In this document: piece after piece, positions 15,951-23,403 of the stretch
How the letters are laid out: the number at the start of each line of letters is the position of its first letter
Position numbering within the stretch: position 1 is the first letter of the stretch
Origin: a virus
Reading direction: 5' to 3' (one strand)
DNA: 38,530 nt
Virus record (IMG/VR): IMGVR_UViG_3300028193_000173
Span: 1 to 38,530 of that record
Program-made: the position numbers and the translations under genes
Notes under the pieces: generated by a model
Database searches by the model: none
The model's input: the letters and a program-made list of their open reading frames with translations, nothing else
What the model was told of the DNA's origin: nothing

Positions 15951-16910
15951 GTGAGAATTACAATCTTGGGTGGTGCAGGCGAGTTAGGTAGCATGGTTGC
16001 GGTGCTTTCGGTACGGCGTGGGTATGAGGTCAGAGTAGTTGATCGAGTGCGGCCACACGAAGCGTGGCGGCTGGATGTACTTGATATAAAGCAGGATATC
16101 GAGTATGTGTGGAAGGATGTGCGTGACATACTACCTTCGGACATTGCGGGCGATTACCTGTTTGATTGCGCGTGTCAGCCCGATCGAGATTTCGGGATCG
16201 TATCGCCAACGAGTACGGTACTGGATAATCTTGAAGTGCCGTTACGGGTGTTGGAAGCGGCGAGGGACGTTCCGGAACTGAAGTTGGTAATGTATCCGTC
16301 CTCAACGGTGGAGTTCTCAGGGTTCATTGGTACTATCAACGAAACGAGTACGCCAGTGCCGACCAACCATTACGGGTTGAGCAAGTGGATGGCTGAAGAG
16401 CTTTATCGGCTGTACGATCGTGTATATGGTGTCAAGACACTAGTGATTCGAACAGGTTCCTGTTATTACCCGATGATGCGAACCACACAGTTCATTTCCA
16501 ACTGTATCGTGCATATGCTGAAGGGTGAGGACTTCTATGTCAAGTCGCCAGACGCAGCGAGGTTGTACACATACGGTGGTGATGTGCAGTCATTCTACCA
16601 GAAGCTGTTCGATCGGATAGAGGCGGACGATCCGTTACCGTACGTCTTGCATAATGGCGGCAATTACGGTGATGAGGTGATTAAGACGATACGAGCAGCG
16701 AATTTGATCAAGGCTCTGACGGGAAGTGATGCGTCGCTCATATCAGGTGGTTATGAAACAGGCGAGCAAGTTGGTGGCGTACCCGTGAATGTTGTAGAGG
16801 AATCTGAAGTGACGCGGTTGTGGCTGGGTTGGTCACCTCAATATACATTTGAGGAAGGATTACGTGAAACAATTTTTTGGTTTAAGGATAATTTGTGGAG
16901 ATATATGTAA
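15951..16910 (+). CDS. NAD-dependent sugar epimerase/dehydratase
   Basis: A 319-residue extended SDR starting at GTG 15951. The N-terminal GGAGELGS is the NAD-binding G-x-x-G-x-x-G. FDCACQPD follows. MYPSSTVEFSG carries the catalytic Ser/Thr region, HYGLSKWMAE is Y-x-x-x-K, and VIRTGSCYYP follows. It would epimerise, dehydrate or reduce an NDP-activated sugar. It starts a new run of genes after the IS605-type remnant, so it may need its own promoter in the 15910-15950 gap or read-through. The substrate is unknown. Confidence 0.88.
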   Translation: MRITILGGAGELGSMVAVLSVRRGYEVRVVDRVRPHEAWRLDVLDIKQDIEYVWKDVRDILPSDIAGDYLFDCACQPDRDFGIVSPTSTVLDNLEVPLRVLEAARDVPELKLVMYPSSTVEFSGFIGTINETSTPVPTNHYGLSKWMAEELYRLYDRVYGVKTLVIRTGSCYYPMMRTTQFISNCIVHMLKGEDFYVKSPDAARLYTYGGDVQSFYQKLFDRIEADDPLPYVLHNGGNYGDEVIKTIRAANLIKALTGSDASLISGGYETGEQVGGVPVNVVEESEVTRLWLGWSPQYTFEEGLRETIFWFKDNLWRYM

Positions 16911-16997
16911 ATGCCAACGCAAGAAGAGTTTGATCGTGTGAATAGTGAAGTAGTTCGCCTTACATTGGAATTGGTTTCGCCTAGAGAGTGGCTTTAA
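16911..16997 (+). CDS. very small protein between sugar genes
   Basis: Twenty-eight codons starting at the ATG directly after the epimerase stop and ending at a TAA that overlaps the next ATG (TAATG). It encodes a mostly helical peptide. The exact fit between flanking genes suggests translation, at least as a coupling peptide. No family can be named. Confidence 0.35.
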   Translation: MPTQEEFDRVNSEVVRLTLELVSPREWL

Positions 16998-17779
16998 TGA
17001 AATACTCAATTGTAACAACCACTGTTCGTGGTATAGAGAAGTTAATGCCGTTCTTTATCACACCGAGCGAGGACGCCGAGTTGATTATAGTACCGAAGAG
17101 TCGTGACGAGCAGGTACTGGAGTTCTTGAAAAAGCAAAGTGGGTTCGCTCAGATAGTGTATCCAGAGCCGCACTTGGTCTATCACTATCCCACAGACATC
17201 CAGCAGTGTCGGAACACGGGCATTATGTATGCGGAAGGCGAGCGAGTGATTCTTATGGATGATAGCATCGAGCTGAAGAAGGATTTATGGGATAAGCTGG
17301 ACGAAGCGGTGAAGTGCTTCCCGAACCATATCATTCTGTTCCAGAAACTGCATGAGGTGCTGGGCGAACGGAAATGGATAAACGTGTTCAGTACTAGACA
17401 GAACAAAATGATGCAGCGGTACTACTTCATTAACGATCCGCAATACACACTCAATTTTGGTGCAGTGCGGCTTGCGGATATACTCGCGGTTAACGGTATA
17501 GATATTATTTACGATGCCGGCCAGCAGTGGTACGAGGATACGTTACTGCTCGCGCACCTGATACGAAAAGGCGTTCGCGTTGTGTACGACACGCACTGCA
17601 TGGGCTATAAGTTCGCACATCCCGAGTTCATGCCGCCGTTCCGTGCGAACAAATGGTTATATGATGTCGATATCGAGCGATGCCGCTGTGGGTGTACGTG
17701 GGCTTATAACCCGTACTCGATACAGGTATTGCGTGAAGAGAAACTGAAGGAGAAGGAAAAGTGGATAGTGAGCAATTAA
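16997..17779 (+). CDS. GT-A glycosyltransferase 2
   Basis: A 260-residue GT2-like protein. The start MKYSIVTTTVRG is the first strand of the GT-A fold. QCRNTGIMYAEGERVILMDD gives the nucleotide-sugar strand with the acidic pair near residue 90. YEDTLLLAHLIRKG provides the E-D catalytic-base motif. The ATG overlapping the previous stop is preferred to an in-frame GTG nine bases upstream. The protein is a clear paralogue of the one at 17919, with shared N-terminus and a shared WAYNPY C-terminal motif. Donor and acceptor unknown. Confidence 0.75.
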   Translation: MKYSIVTTTVRGIEKLMPFFITPSEDAELIIVPKSRDEQVLEFLKKQSGFAQIVYPEPHLVYHYPTDIQQCRNTGIMYAEGERVILMDDSIELKKDLWDKLDEAVKCFPNHIILFQKLHEVLGERKWINVFSTRQNKMMQRYYFINDPQYTLNFGAVRLADILAVNGIDIIYDAGQQWYEDTLLLAHLIRKGVRVVYDTHCMGYKFAHPEFMPPFRANKWLYDVDIERCRCGCTWAYNPYSIQVLREEKLKEKEKWIVSN

Positions 17780-17922
17780 TGGCGTACACCGAGCGGTTGG
17801 AAGATTCTATACTCAAGATGGTACGGATTTATGAGAAGGCAACAGGTTGTGTGGTGCATTCCATTGACTTGTTGGAAGGCAAGGGCGGTACTGAGGTTGT
17901 TAGTGTAGGTGCATGGCTATGA
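17779..17922 (+). CDS. small protein between two GT-A genes
   Basis: Forty-seven residues, with start and stop overlapping both neighbours (TAATG and ATGA). A helical N-terminal half (RLEDSILKMVRIYEK) is followed by a short strand pair. No family is recognised. Its position between two paralogous transferases, like the small peptide at 16911, suggests a duplicated small-plus-large gene unit, although the two small proteins are not obviously alike. Confidence 0.45.
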   Translation: MAYTERLEDSILKMVRIYEKATGCVVHSIDLLEGKGGTEVVSVGAWL

Positions 17923-18698
17923 TTAAGTATTCAATAGTTCTTGCAACGAACAGGCCAAGTGGTTCTTTGGATTACCTTCTGAAGACACCTAACCAAGAAA
18001 CTGAGCTGATTGTGATTGACAAAGACTACAATGAAACTACTAAGAAGCACTTGGAGCAGTTCAAAGCGGCGTTCGGCAAGGTCGTGTACGCACCTACGCA
18101 TCGCGTTTATGGCTTTGCACGCGATTTCGCACAGGCCAAGAATACTGGGGTGATGTATGCTGAGGGCGAGTACGTTGTGAACGTCGACGACCATGTGGAA
18201 CTCTGCGAGAGTTTTTGGCGTATTGCGGACAATGATATAAAGGACTATCCGGGGCAGATCGTTATCGGGCAGAAGAGCCAGGAGAAGGATGGCGAGGAAG
18301 CGTGGCGGGATTACTTAGCGGAACGGCGCGGGGTTAAACGATTCGACTCAATAAGCTATCCGCTATTCGTGTCCGCAGCATTCGCGATAATACCGATAGA
18401 CTCGCTGCTCGCGGTCAACGGATGGTCTGAAATATTCGACGTCGGATGGGGGCCAGAAGATTTCCATTTGATTGCTCGGCTCGGATACAAGGCGAAAGGG
18501 GTAATAGACACGCAGCTTATGGGGTACGTTCATACTCATAAAAGCTATGATAAGAACCCCATATTGTTCGCTTATTGGATCTATGATGTTGATATTGTTG
18601 AAGTACAAAACGGGAAATTCTGGGCCTATAACCCTTACAACCTTGGTGCAGAACGCGAGCGGTATCTGAAAGAGGAGAAGGAGAAGTATACGATATGA
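17919..18698 (+). CDS. GT-A glycosyltransferase 3
   Basis: About 259 residues from the ATG overlapping the previous stop; an ATG six bases earlier is also in frame. MIKYSIVLATNRP is the first strand, QAKNTGVMYAEGEYVVNVDD the D-x-D strand, and FDVGWGPEDFHLIARLG the GW-x-x-E-D acceptor motif seen in GT2/GT7-type transferases. WAYNPYNLG near the end matches the paralogue at 16997. This copy keeps the more complete catalytic motifs of the two. It is cytosolic, without membrane segments. Confidence 0.82.
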   Translation: MIKYSIVLATNRPSGSLDYLLKTPNQETELIVIDKDYNETTKKHLEQFKAAFGKVVYAPTHRVYGFARDFAQAKNTGVMYAEGEYVVNVDDHVELCESFWRIADNDIKDYPGQIVIGQKSQEKDGEEAWRDYLAERRGVKRFDSISYPLFVSAAFAIIPIDSLLAVNGWSEIFDVGWGPEDFHLIARLGYKAKGVIDTQLMGYVHTHKSYDKNPILFAYWIYDVDIVEVQNGKFWAYNPYNLGAERERYLKEEKEKYTI

Positions 18699-18769
18699 AT
18701 GCTAATCGCAGTTATTGCGATAATACTAAAATCGCTATAAAGGTTATGGTAAGGTTAGAGCCGGAATGA
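18695..18769 (+). CDS. tiny linker reading frame
   Basis: Twenty-four codons between a transferase gene and a DUF115 gene, joined to both by ATGA overlaps. Too short to assign. It may only serve to carry ribosomes from one gene to the next. It is one of several such tiny frames in the operon. Confidence 0.3.
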   Translation: MNANRSYCDNTKIAIKVMVRLEPE

Positions 18770-19449
18770 ACATCATAGGCACAATTGAGAACACCGTCGC
18801 ACTTGAGCAGCTTAAAGACAAGCACAAGGGCGAGACTGCATACTTGCTTGGTACCGGCCCGTCGCTGAACGAGGTGGATTTCGGACTGCTGAAAGACAAG
18901 TTGCTCATCGGCTGTAACAGCCTGCTCAGGGGCTACTCGAAATTCGGTATACGCTGTTCGTACTACTGCTGTTCTGACGGGTATACTTACGAGCAGCTGG
19001 GTGCGGAGATCATGGCGCTGGAAGATACTGAGAAGTTCATCTGCCACGGTGCGGTGAAACACTATAACAACAACCCAGTTGGTAAGAACAGGTTCGTACC
19101 GGAATTAGGCTATCTGTGGTTCGATCGTGAGGTGTCGTTCGACTTGTTACTGGGCACGTACAATGGTGGCACTGTCATGGTAGACATAATGATTCCACTC
19201 GCTGTTTGGATGGGCTGTACACGCATAGTGCTGTTAGGCTGCGATTGTAGTTATGCCGCTTCACACCATTTTGACGATTATGTGGAGCATGTGGCGGCAC
19301 CGCCGTTACAGGGTGACTGGACGAAGATCTTCTTCAGCTACTCGCTGTTGAAATGTGAACTCGATAGTATAGACGTTGAGGTTTATAATGCTACGGACGG
19401 TACGAAACTGGATGTATTTACCAAGAAACCATTGAGTGAACTGGTATAA
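18766..19449 (+). CDS. DUF115/MptE-like protein 3
   Basis: A 227-residue, more divergent family member. TAYLLGTGPSLNEVDFGLL is the N-terminal glycine-rich loop, LIGCNSLL the next strand, and RIVLLGCDCSYAASHHFDD the second Rossmann strand with an H-x-F-D reminiscent of the WHFD of the other copies. It ends the first long run of coupled glycan genes; a strong promoter follows at 19464. The role is presumed to be glycan synthesis or modification. It is intact but unlike the others at the C-terminus. Confidence 0.72.
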   Translation: MNIIGTIENTVALEQLKDKHKGETAYLLGTGPSLNEVDFGLLKDKLLIGCNSLLRGYSKFGIRCSYYCCSDGYTYEQLGAEIMALEDTEKFICHGAVKHYNNNPVGKNRFVPELGYLWFDREVSFDLLLGTYNGGTVMVDIMIPLAVWMGCTRIVLLGCDCSYAASHHFDDYVEHVAAPPLQGDWTKIFFSYSLLKCELDSIDVEVYNATDGTKLDVFTKKPLSELV

Positions 19450-19461
19450 TGTCAGAAAACC

Positions 19462-19478
19462 AAAAGGTTTATATAGAG
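19462..19478 (+). promoter_or_regulatory. archaeal promoter (BRE/TATA)
   Basis: The sequence AAAAGGTTTATATAG combines an A-rich BRE with a TATA box. The AAGGTTTATATA core is the same as at 28812. Transcription would begin about 25 bases downstream, near 19500. The first reasonable gene is at 19602, leaving a leader of about 100 nt; an 18-codon frame (19489-19545) falls in it. This is a likely internal promoter for the genes from 19602 onwards. Confidence 0.65.
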
Positions 19479-19601
19479 GAGTAAAATAATGCCCTACAAT
19501 CGATTTTCTCATGTAAAAGTATACAACCCTACCCTGTTGAAATAAAAATGCACCAGATTGCATATATGGCAGTCTCAGAGGGTTTTGCGTGGTGATGCTA
19601 G

Positions 19602-19811
19602 ATGACTTTTGCCGAAGATGAGGAATATCTGTATTTGGTGGAACAGCGAGCGAAGCGATTACTGGCGGAAGGCATGCCTGTAAAGGACGTGCAGCGTGAG
19701 ACTCGGCTGTCACTAACATGGCTCTTAGCGCAACAGGAACGGATATTCGGTGCGGGCAAGCTGAACTATTTCAATATTTGGCCTAAGAAAGAGGTAGCAA
19801 AAGATAGATGA
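19602..19811 (+). CDS. small helix-turn-helix-like protein
   Basis: Sixty-nine residues. KRLLAEGMPVKDVQRETRLS then LTWLLAQQERIFG reads like the DNA-binding trihelix of resolvase or sigma-type HTH domains. It could be a regulator of the genes behind the 19464 promoter. The stop overlaps the start of the next frame by ATGA. The fold is suggested by pattern only. Confidence 0.5.
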   Translation: MTFAEDEEYLYLVEQRAKRLLAEGMPVKDVQRETRLSLTWLLAQQERIFGAGKLNYFNIWPKKEVAKDR

Positions 19812-19969
19812 ACACAATAGTAACCCGTTGTTTATGCCATGAGTGTCTATATTGTAAATTCGAGCGATGTAAGCTGAATGGAATCTCGATTACAGTTCCC
19901 CCGCCGCAGAACCCCACGGCTTCAGTCGTGGGAGTATGTCAGACTAACCGCTCACGATTGTTTGGCTGA
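19808..19969 (+). CDS. small Cys-rich protein carrying an IS605-type repeat
   Basis: Fifty-three codons starting at an ATG that overlaps the previous stop. The first 30 residues contain RCLCHECLYCKFERC, a compact zinc-binding knuckle typical of small archaeal/viral proteins. Codons 34-45 (QNPTASVVGVCQ) are exactly the 36-nt IS605-type sequence at 19907-19942. The frame stays open through it and for eight more codons. The original C-terminus was probably replaced by the insertion, or the element was tolerated because it is in frame. Confidence 0.5.
   Translation: MNTIVTRCLCHECLYCKFERCKLNGISITVPPPQNPTASVVGVCQTNRSRLFG
19907..19942 (+). mobile_element. second copy of the 36-nt IS605-type end
   Basis: This copy is identical over 36 nt to 15874-15909. 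It includes the stem CCCACGGC/GTCGTGGG (eight pairs, one G-T) with a TTCA loop and the GAGTATGTCAG terminus. Unlike the first copy, the upstream GGGGAGC hairpin region is absent. It therefore looks like a minimal right end or palindrome-associated element. The two copies flank roughly 4 kb of sugar genes. Confidence 0.7.
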
Positions 19970-19983
19970 TATAGCGCACCCAT

Positions 19984-20946
19984 ATGACCACTAAAGTCGG
20001 TATAATTGGCTACGGTAAAATTGGCAGACTCCGCAAGCAGCTAGTTGACAATAACAAGAACACCGAACTGTTTGGGGTGTTCGATCCGTACCAGCGTCCT
20101 GAGCTGATTCCCGATGGCGGTATGCCGTTACAAGACCTTGTCAGCGGTTCAGATCTCGTTCTTGTCTGCACACCACATTCAGAGAATGCCGGGATGGCTG
20201 CTGCGGTTATGACTGCGGGTAAGCACTTGGGATTGGAGAAGCCAATGGCGACTGACTACGGTACTGCTCATAACCTGTTAGCGTATCAAACCGCCGATAA
20301 ACAGGCGATGGTATTCATGAACCACAGGTGGCACGATTCGGTGATGCATGCACTCACAGAACTGCCGAGGTTGGGGTCTGTAATGTGGGTGCGGGGCGTT
20401 TATGGTAAGTACGAGTTGGAGAACTGGAGAACTGACCGAGAGCGGGCAGGCCGGGGCATTCTACTGAGTCAGGGTATACACATGGTGGATTTGTTCAGGC
20501 AGTTCGTTAAGGGCGAGTTGCAGGTTGTTGGTGCGATTGCGGATGAGGCGAACGGGATAGAACGCGATGTGATGGCGCTGTTGCGAGGGTCGAATGGAGA
20601 ACGCATATCGTTGCATTCGTCTGCTTTATTGTGGAAGAATACGTTCAGGTTAGAAGTGGGTTGTGAGCATGGTTACTTGACACTTGATGGGCTGATTACA
20701 TCCACACGGAGCTTTGGGTTCGCTGAGAAGTTAGTTGTGGGAGGAAAGCCAAACCAGTTCTATGCGAAGGGTAACCCGCCTGAGCAGACATTCTATTTTG
20801 ATAAGGATCCATCGTACAAACGCGAATTTGATTATCTCGTTGACTGTATAGTCGGAGGTGAGAAGGTAGAAATCTGCTCGCTAGATGACGCACTAGAGAC
20901 GATGCGATTGGTGCAGAACATCTACGATAAATGCGATGAACGATGA
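19984..20946 (+). CDS. Gfo/Idh/MocA-family oxidoreductase
   Basis: A 320-residue NAD(P)-dependent dehydrogenase. GIIGYGKIGRLRKQL is the dinucleotide-binding motif at the N-terminus, LVLVCTPHSENAG follows, and GLEKPMATDY carries the E-K-P motif with the catalytic Lys. RAGRGILLSQGIHMVDLFR is the substrate-domain motif with its catalytic D/H pair. It oxidises a sugar or inositol hydroxyl and is common in aminosugar and cyclitol pathways. The start ATG follows an IS605-type end by 40 bases. Confidence 0.9.
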   Translation: MTTKVGIIGYGKIGRLRKQLVDNNKNTELFGVFDPYQRPELIPDGGMPLQDLVSGSDLVLVCTPHSENAGMAAAVMTAGKHLGLEKPMATDYGTAHNLLAYQTADKQAMVFMNHRWHDSVMHALTELPRLGSVMWVRGVYGKYELENWRTDRERAGRGILLSQGIHMVDLFRQFVKGELQVVGAIADEANGIERDVMALLRGSNGERISLHSSALLWKNTFRLEVGCEHGYLTLDGLITSTRSFGFAEKLVVGGKPNQFYAKGNPPEQTFYFDKDPSYKREFDYLVDCIVGGEKVEICSLDDALETMRLVQNIYDKCDER

Positions 20947-21178
20947 AGAGATAAGGAGCAACCCATTCAGACTCAAGTTGCTTAGTGTACTCACTGAACA
21001 GTACAAACCCATTAATGTGATTGTTTCTGAATCTAATGTAGATCGGCATCCAGCATCGTGGCAGATTGCGGTCTTGGAGGGTTGTGATTGTGTTGACAAA
21101 GAGTATAGATTTGTTAATGGCAAAATATTTGAGGTTTATGCGATAACGCCAAAGGGGAGGCGCGTGGTGAATGGATAA
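20936..21178 (+). CDS. small winged-helix-like protein
   Basis: An 80-residue protein, overlapping the oxidoreductase stop and the isomerase start. A helix (FRLKLLSVLTEQ) is followed by a segment ending YAITPKGRRVVNG. The T-P-K-G-R-R end is typical of winged-helix regulators, where it closes the wing. This could be a transcriptional regulator of the cassette. The codons are AT-rich. Confidence 0.45.
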   Translation: MNDEEIRSNPFRLKLLSVLTEQYKPINVIVSESNVDRHPASWQIAVLEGCDCVDKEYRFVNGKIFEVYAITPKGRRVVNG

Positions 21179-21737
21179 AGAACAGATAGCTAACCAGTTG
21201 AAATTGGAGTATGCACTTTATAAACGCATAGATGCTGTTAGGATGCTAGTATTAGACCAATATGCAGATAAGATATTTACGCTATTTGATACTATTAAGA
21301 AGTGTAGGGGTACGATCTACATTTGTGGCAATGGTGGCAGCGCATTAACAGCGCAGCACTGGGCACTGCATCTATCTGAGCTGGGTAAGGATGTGCGGTG
21401 TTTGGTTGATAATGTCGGGCTGCTCACAGCAATTGCAAATGATTATGACTATGAGGGTATATTTTGGTGTCAGCTACGTAAACGAATAACTGAGGACGAT
21501 CTGTTGATTATGATCAGCGGTAGTGGGTTGTCGTCAAATATTAAAGCACTCACATCTTCTGCTGGTTACAAAGTTGGTATATTTGCTCGTGTGATGCCGA
21601 AGCGGATAGACCCAAGTAAAGTGTTCAGCTTACGTGAACGGTGTGATTTATTAATTGACCTTCCTACTACTGAGTATGGTACTGCTGAGGATATGCACCT
21701 CATGCTCATCCATCTGCTCGTGGAGTTAAACGGTTAG
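21171..21737 (+). CDS. gmhA: GmhA-like phosphoheptose isomerase (SIS domain)
   Basis: A 188-residue SIS-domain protein. TIYICGNGGSALTAQHWALH is the GmhA phosphate-binding loop. LTAIANDYDYEGIFWCQLR matches the GmhA segment that supplies active-site residues. LLIMISGSGLSSNIKAL is the second SIS loop, and the C-terminal AEDMHLMLIHLLVE holds the conserved E-x-x-H. GmhA converts sedoheptulose 7-phosphate to D-glycero-D-manno-heptose 7-phosphate. No HldE-type partner is visible in the window, so the product may go elsewhere. Confidence 0.85.
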   Translation: MDKEQIANQLKLEYALYKRIDAVRMLVLDQYADKIFTLFDTIKKCRGTIYICGNGGSALTAQHWALHLSELGKDVRCLVDNVGLLTAIANDYDYEGIFWCQLRKRITEDDLLIMISGSGLSSNIKALTSSAGYKVGIFARVMPKRIDPSKVFSLRERCDLLIDLPTTEYGTAEDMHLMLIHLLVELNG

Positions 21738-21952
21738 TCGTCTTGTGTTGCGGGTGATTGCGGCGGTTTTGACCAGTCGCGGCTGTTGCATATCGGACAT
21801 TTACCACCCTTGCCGTGTGCCCACAGGATGTAGATCACACCAGGCACGAAGAAGAAGAATAGCGAGATCGCTGCGATGGCGATGCTCACACCCTTCGTCG
21901 GTGTCACCCACTGGTTGCAATTACCGCAGTATTTCGTTCTTGTCATTTCCAT
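21734..21952 (-). CDS. zinc-ribbon membrane protein (lone minus-strand gene)
   Basis: Seventy-two residues on the minus strand, with YCGNCNQW at the N-terminus and KCPICNSRDW after a hydrophobic segment (about residues 21-44). The two C-x-x-C knuckles flank the segment, like LITAF-type or archaeal zinc-ribbon membrane proteins. The paired cysteines and a hydrophobic hairpin strongly support a real gene. Its stop overlaps the end of gmhA by four bases. It is the only convincing gene on this strand. The role is unknown; a membrane anchor or assembly factor is possible. Confidence 0.75.
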   Translation of the reverse strand: MEMTRTKYCGNCNQWVTPTKGVSIAIAAISLFFFFVPGVIYILWAHGKGGKCPICNSRDWSKPPQSPATQDD

Positions 21953-21999
21953 TATCTTGGTTTCTTGTCAATAAAAAGGTTTCGGTGCTGTGATGTATA

Positions 22000-22024
22000 G
22001 TTTTACTATTACTTATGAGAGAGG
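22000..22024 (+). promoter_or_regulatory. duplicated leader element, copy 2
   Basis: Twenty-four of 25 bases match 389-413. It lies between the minus-strand gene and the membrane protein gene, in a 104-nt gap that must drive both directions. The distance from its end to the next ATG is 32 bases, against 121 at the left end. A shared operator or promoter for two gene blocks is the simplest view. Confidence 0.6.
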
Positions 22025-22056
22025 AATGTTGTAGTTTTGTGTTATTGGAGTAGTTT

Positions 22057-22272
22057 ATGGACGATAAAAAAGTGTGTGTGACGCTCACTACTGTTCTGTG
22101 CATAACATTCCTCGAAGCAATCGCTCTCTATCAAGGCATCGACGGCAGAGGGTTCGTAGCGGTAATGACGATTCTTGGCGGGCTTACTGGATTGAGTATA
22201 AAGGGGGTTCTTGATGGTTTGGGTTTGGAATTGATACCGAGGAAACGAGACGGAGGGAATACGGGACAGTGA
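22057..22272 (+). CDS. small membrane protein
   Basis: Seventy-one residues with two predicted hydrophobic helices (about 6-25 and 33-55) and a basic C-terminus (IPRKRDGG). Two-helix proteins of this size include holins, but archaeal viruses rarely have a clear holin and none is assigned here. It is the first gene of the second cassette and overlaps the next GTG start. No specific family. Confidence 0.6.
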   Translation: MDDKKVCVTLTTVLCITFLEAIALYQGIDGRGFVAVMTILGGLTGLSIKGVLDGLGLELIPRKRDGGNTGQ

Positions 22273-23384
22273 TTAGTCCTTCTCTCTATGCAATGGTGAT
22301 TGCGCGTTTGGGTTCCAAACGGGTGAAGAATAAGGCGATACGGTATTTGGGCGATAAGTTATTAGTGGAATATCCGCTGATGCAGTTAGTGAATTTCATG
22401 CCAGCGGAACAGATATTCCTTAATTCGCCCGATGCCATATTCGAGGGTGTTGCTAAGAAGTATAACGTTGCATTCTATCGTCGCGATGAGGGTATGCGTG
22501 ACGGTACTCAGGACGATTTGACATACGACTTCTTCGTTAAACATCCGCAGTGCGAGTACTTGTTGCAGTTCAATCTCACATCACCGTTCATTACAAGTGA
22601 GGACTTAGTTGGATTTTTAGATTACTGGGCTGGAAGTCGGGTCGATGCATTGTATAGTGTCAAACGCGAGCAGATAGAGGCGATTTATGGTGGCGAGCCG
22701 GTGAACTTCGAGTTCAACGGGCATATGCAGCAATCGCAGGATTTGCAGCCAGTGTTCACATTCACATCGGGGTTAATGTTCTGGAGCAGGGCCGCGTTCA
22801 TGCGTAACTACGAGACGAACGGCGGACACGCTCTGTTCTGCGGCACTATCGGTTATTATGAGCTGAACGGTATAAGCACTATAGACATCGATTGGGAAGA
22901 GGATTTCTGGCTAGCTGAAGCGATCTTGGAGAAACAGCAGCAGGGTGAGACCGATCTGCTATATCATACTGATCCGGTCGAGTTCAACCGGGAAGATATA
23001 CTCACTAAGGATGGTGTTGCTCGTGTGGAGAACTATAAGATTCCGTTCAGGTTCAGGAACAATATCAACGATATATGTGATGGTTATACTAGTGATGTCA
23101 GTTGGTCAGTTGACCTAGCGAATACACCATCATACGCAATGGCGTTAATAACGCAGTTGAAAGACGAAAGCAACCGCGAACACATGCACCCGAACGCAGA
23201 GGAGACATGGATAATCATTTCTGGCGAAGCGGAGGTCACAATTGGCGATACTGTTTATCACGCCAATCCATTTGATGTTTATCGGATACCGAAAGGTGTT
23301 TGGCATAGTATTAAGGTGGTAACGGATAGATGTGTGAGGTTATCTGTAAATCGGGAACGGGAAGCTCACGTCTATCGTTCGTAA
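22269..23384 (+). CDS. CMP-sugar synthetase fused to a cupin
   Basis: A 371-residue fusion starting at GTG 22269. Residues 1-235 are a NeuA/KdsB-like cytidylyltransferase: YAMVIARLGSKRVKNKAIR is the CTP loop, YRRDEGMRDGTQDD and LLQFNLTSPFITSED are the expected segments. Residues about 255-365 are a cupin: EHMHPNAEETWIIISGEAEV gives the H-x-H and E of the metal site, and PKGVWHSI the last His. Cupins in sugar clusters are often 3,5-epimerases or 3,4-ketoisomerases. Synthetase and tailoring activity on one polypeptide is unusual. Confidence 0.85.
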   Translation: MISPSLYAMVIARLGSKRVKNKAIRYLGDKLLVEYPLMQLVNFMPAEQIFLNSPDAIFEGVAKKYNVAFYRRDEGMRDGTQDDLTYDFFVKHPQCEYLLQFNLTSPFITSEDLVGFLDYWAGSRVDALYSVKREQIEAIYGGEPVNFEFNGHMQQSQDLQPVFTFTSGLMFWSRAAFMRNYETNGGHALFCGTIGYYELNGISTIDIDWEEDFWLAEAILEKQQQGETDLLYHTDPVEFNREDILTKDGVARVENYKIPFRFRNNINDICDGYTSDVSWSVDLANTPSYAMALITQLKDESNREHMHPNAEETWIIISGEAEVTIGDTVYHANPFDVYRIPKGVWHSIKVVTDRCVRLSVNREREAHVYRS

Positions 23385-23403
23385 CATACTAACTGCTCTT
23401 TGT

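Noticed and set aside
19489-19545. 18-codon gene after the 19464 promoter
   Set aside because: Too short, with no overlap to a neighbour and no recognisable product; treated as leader.
22057-22272. Holin
   Set aside because: Two hydrophobic helices alone are not enough, and lysis by holins is not established for archaeal hosts of this type.
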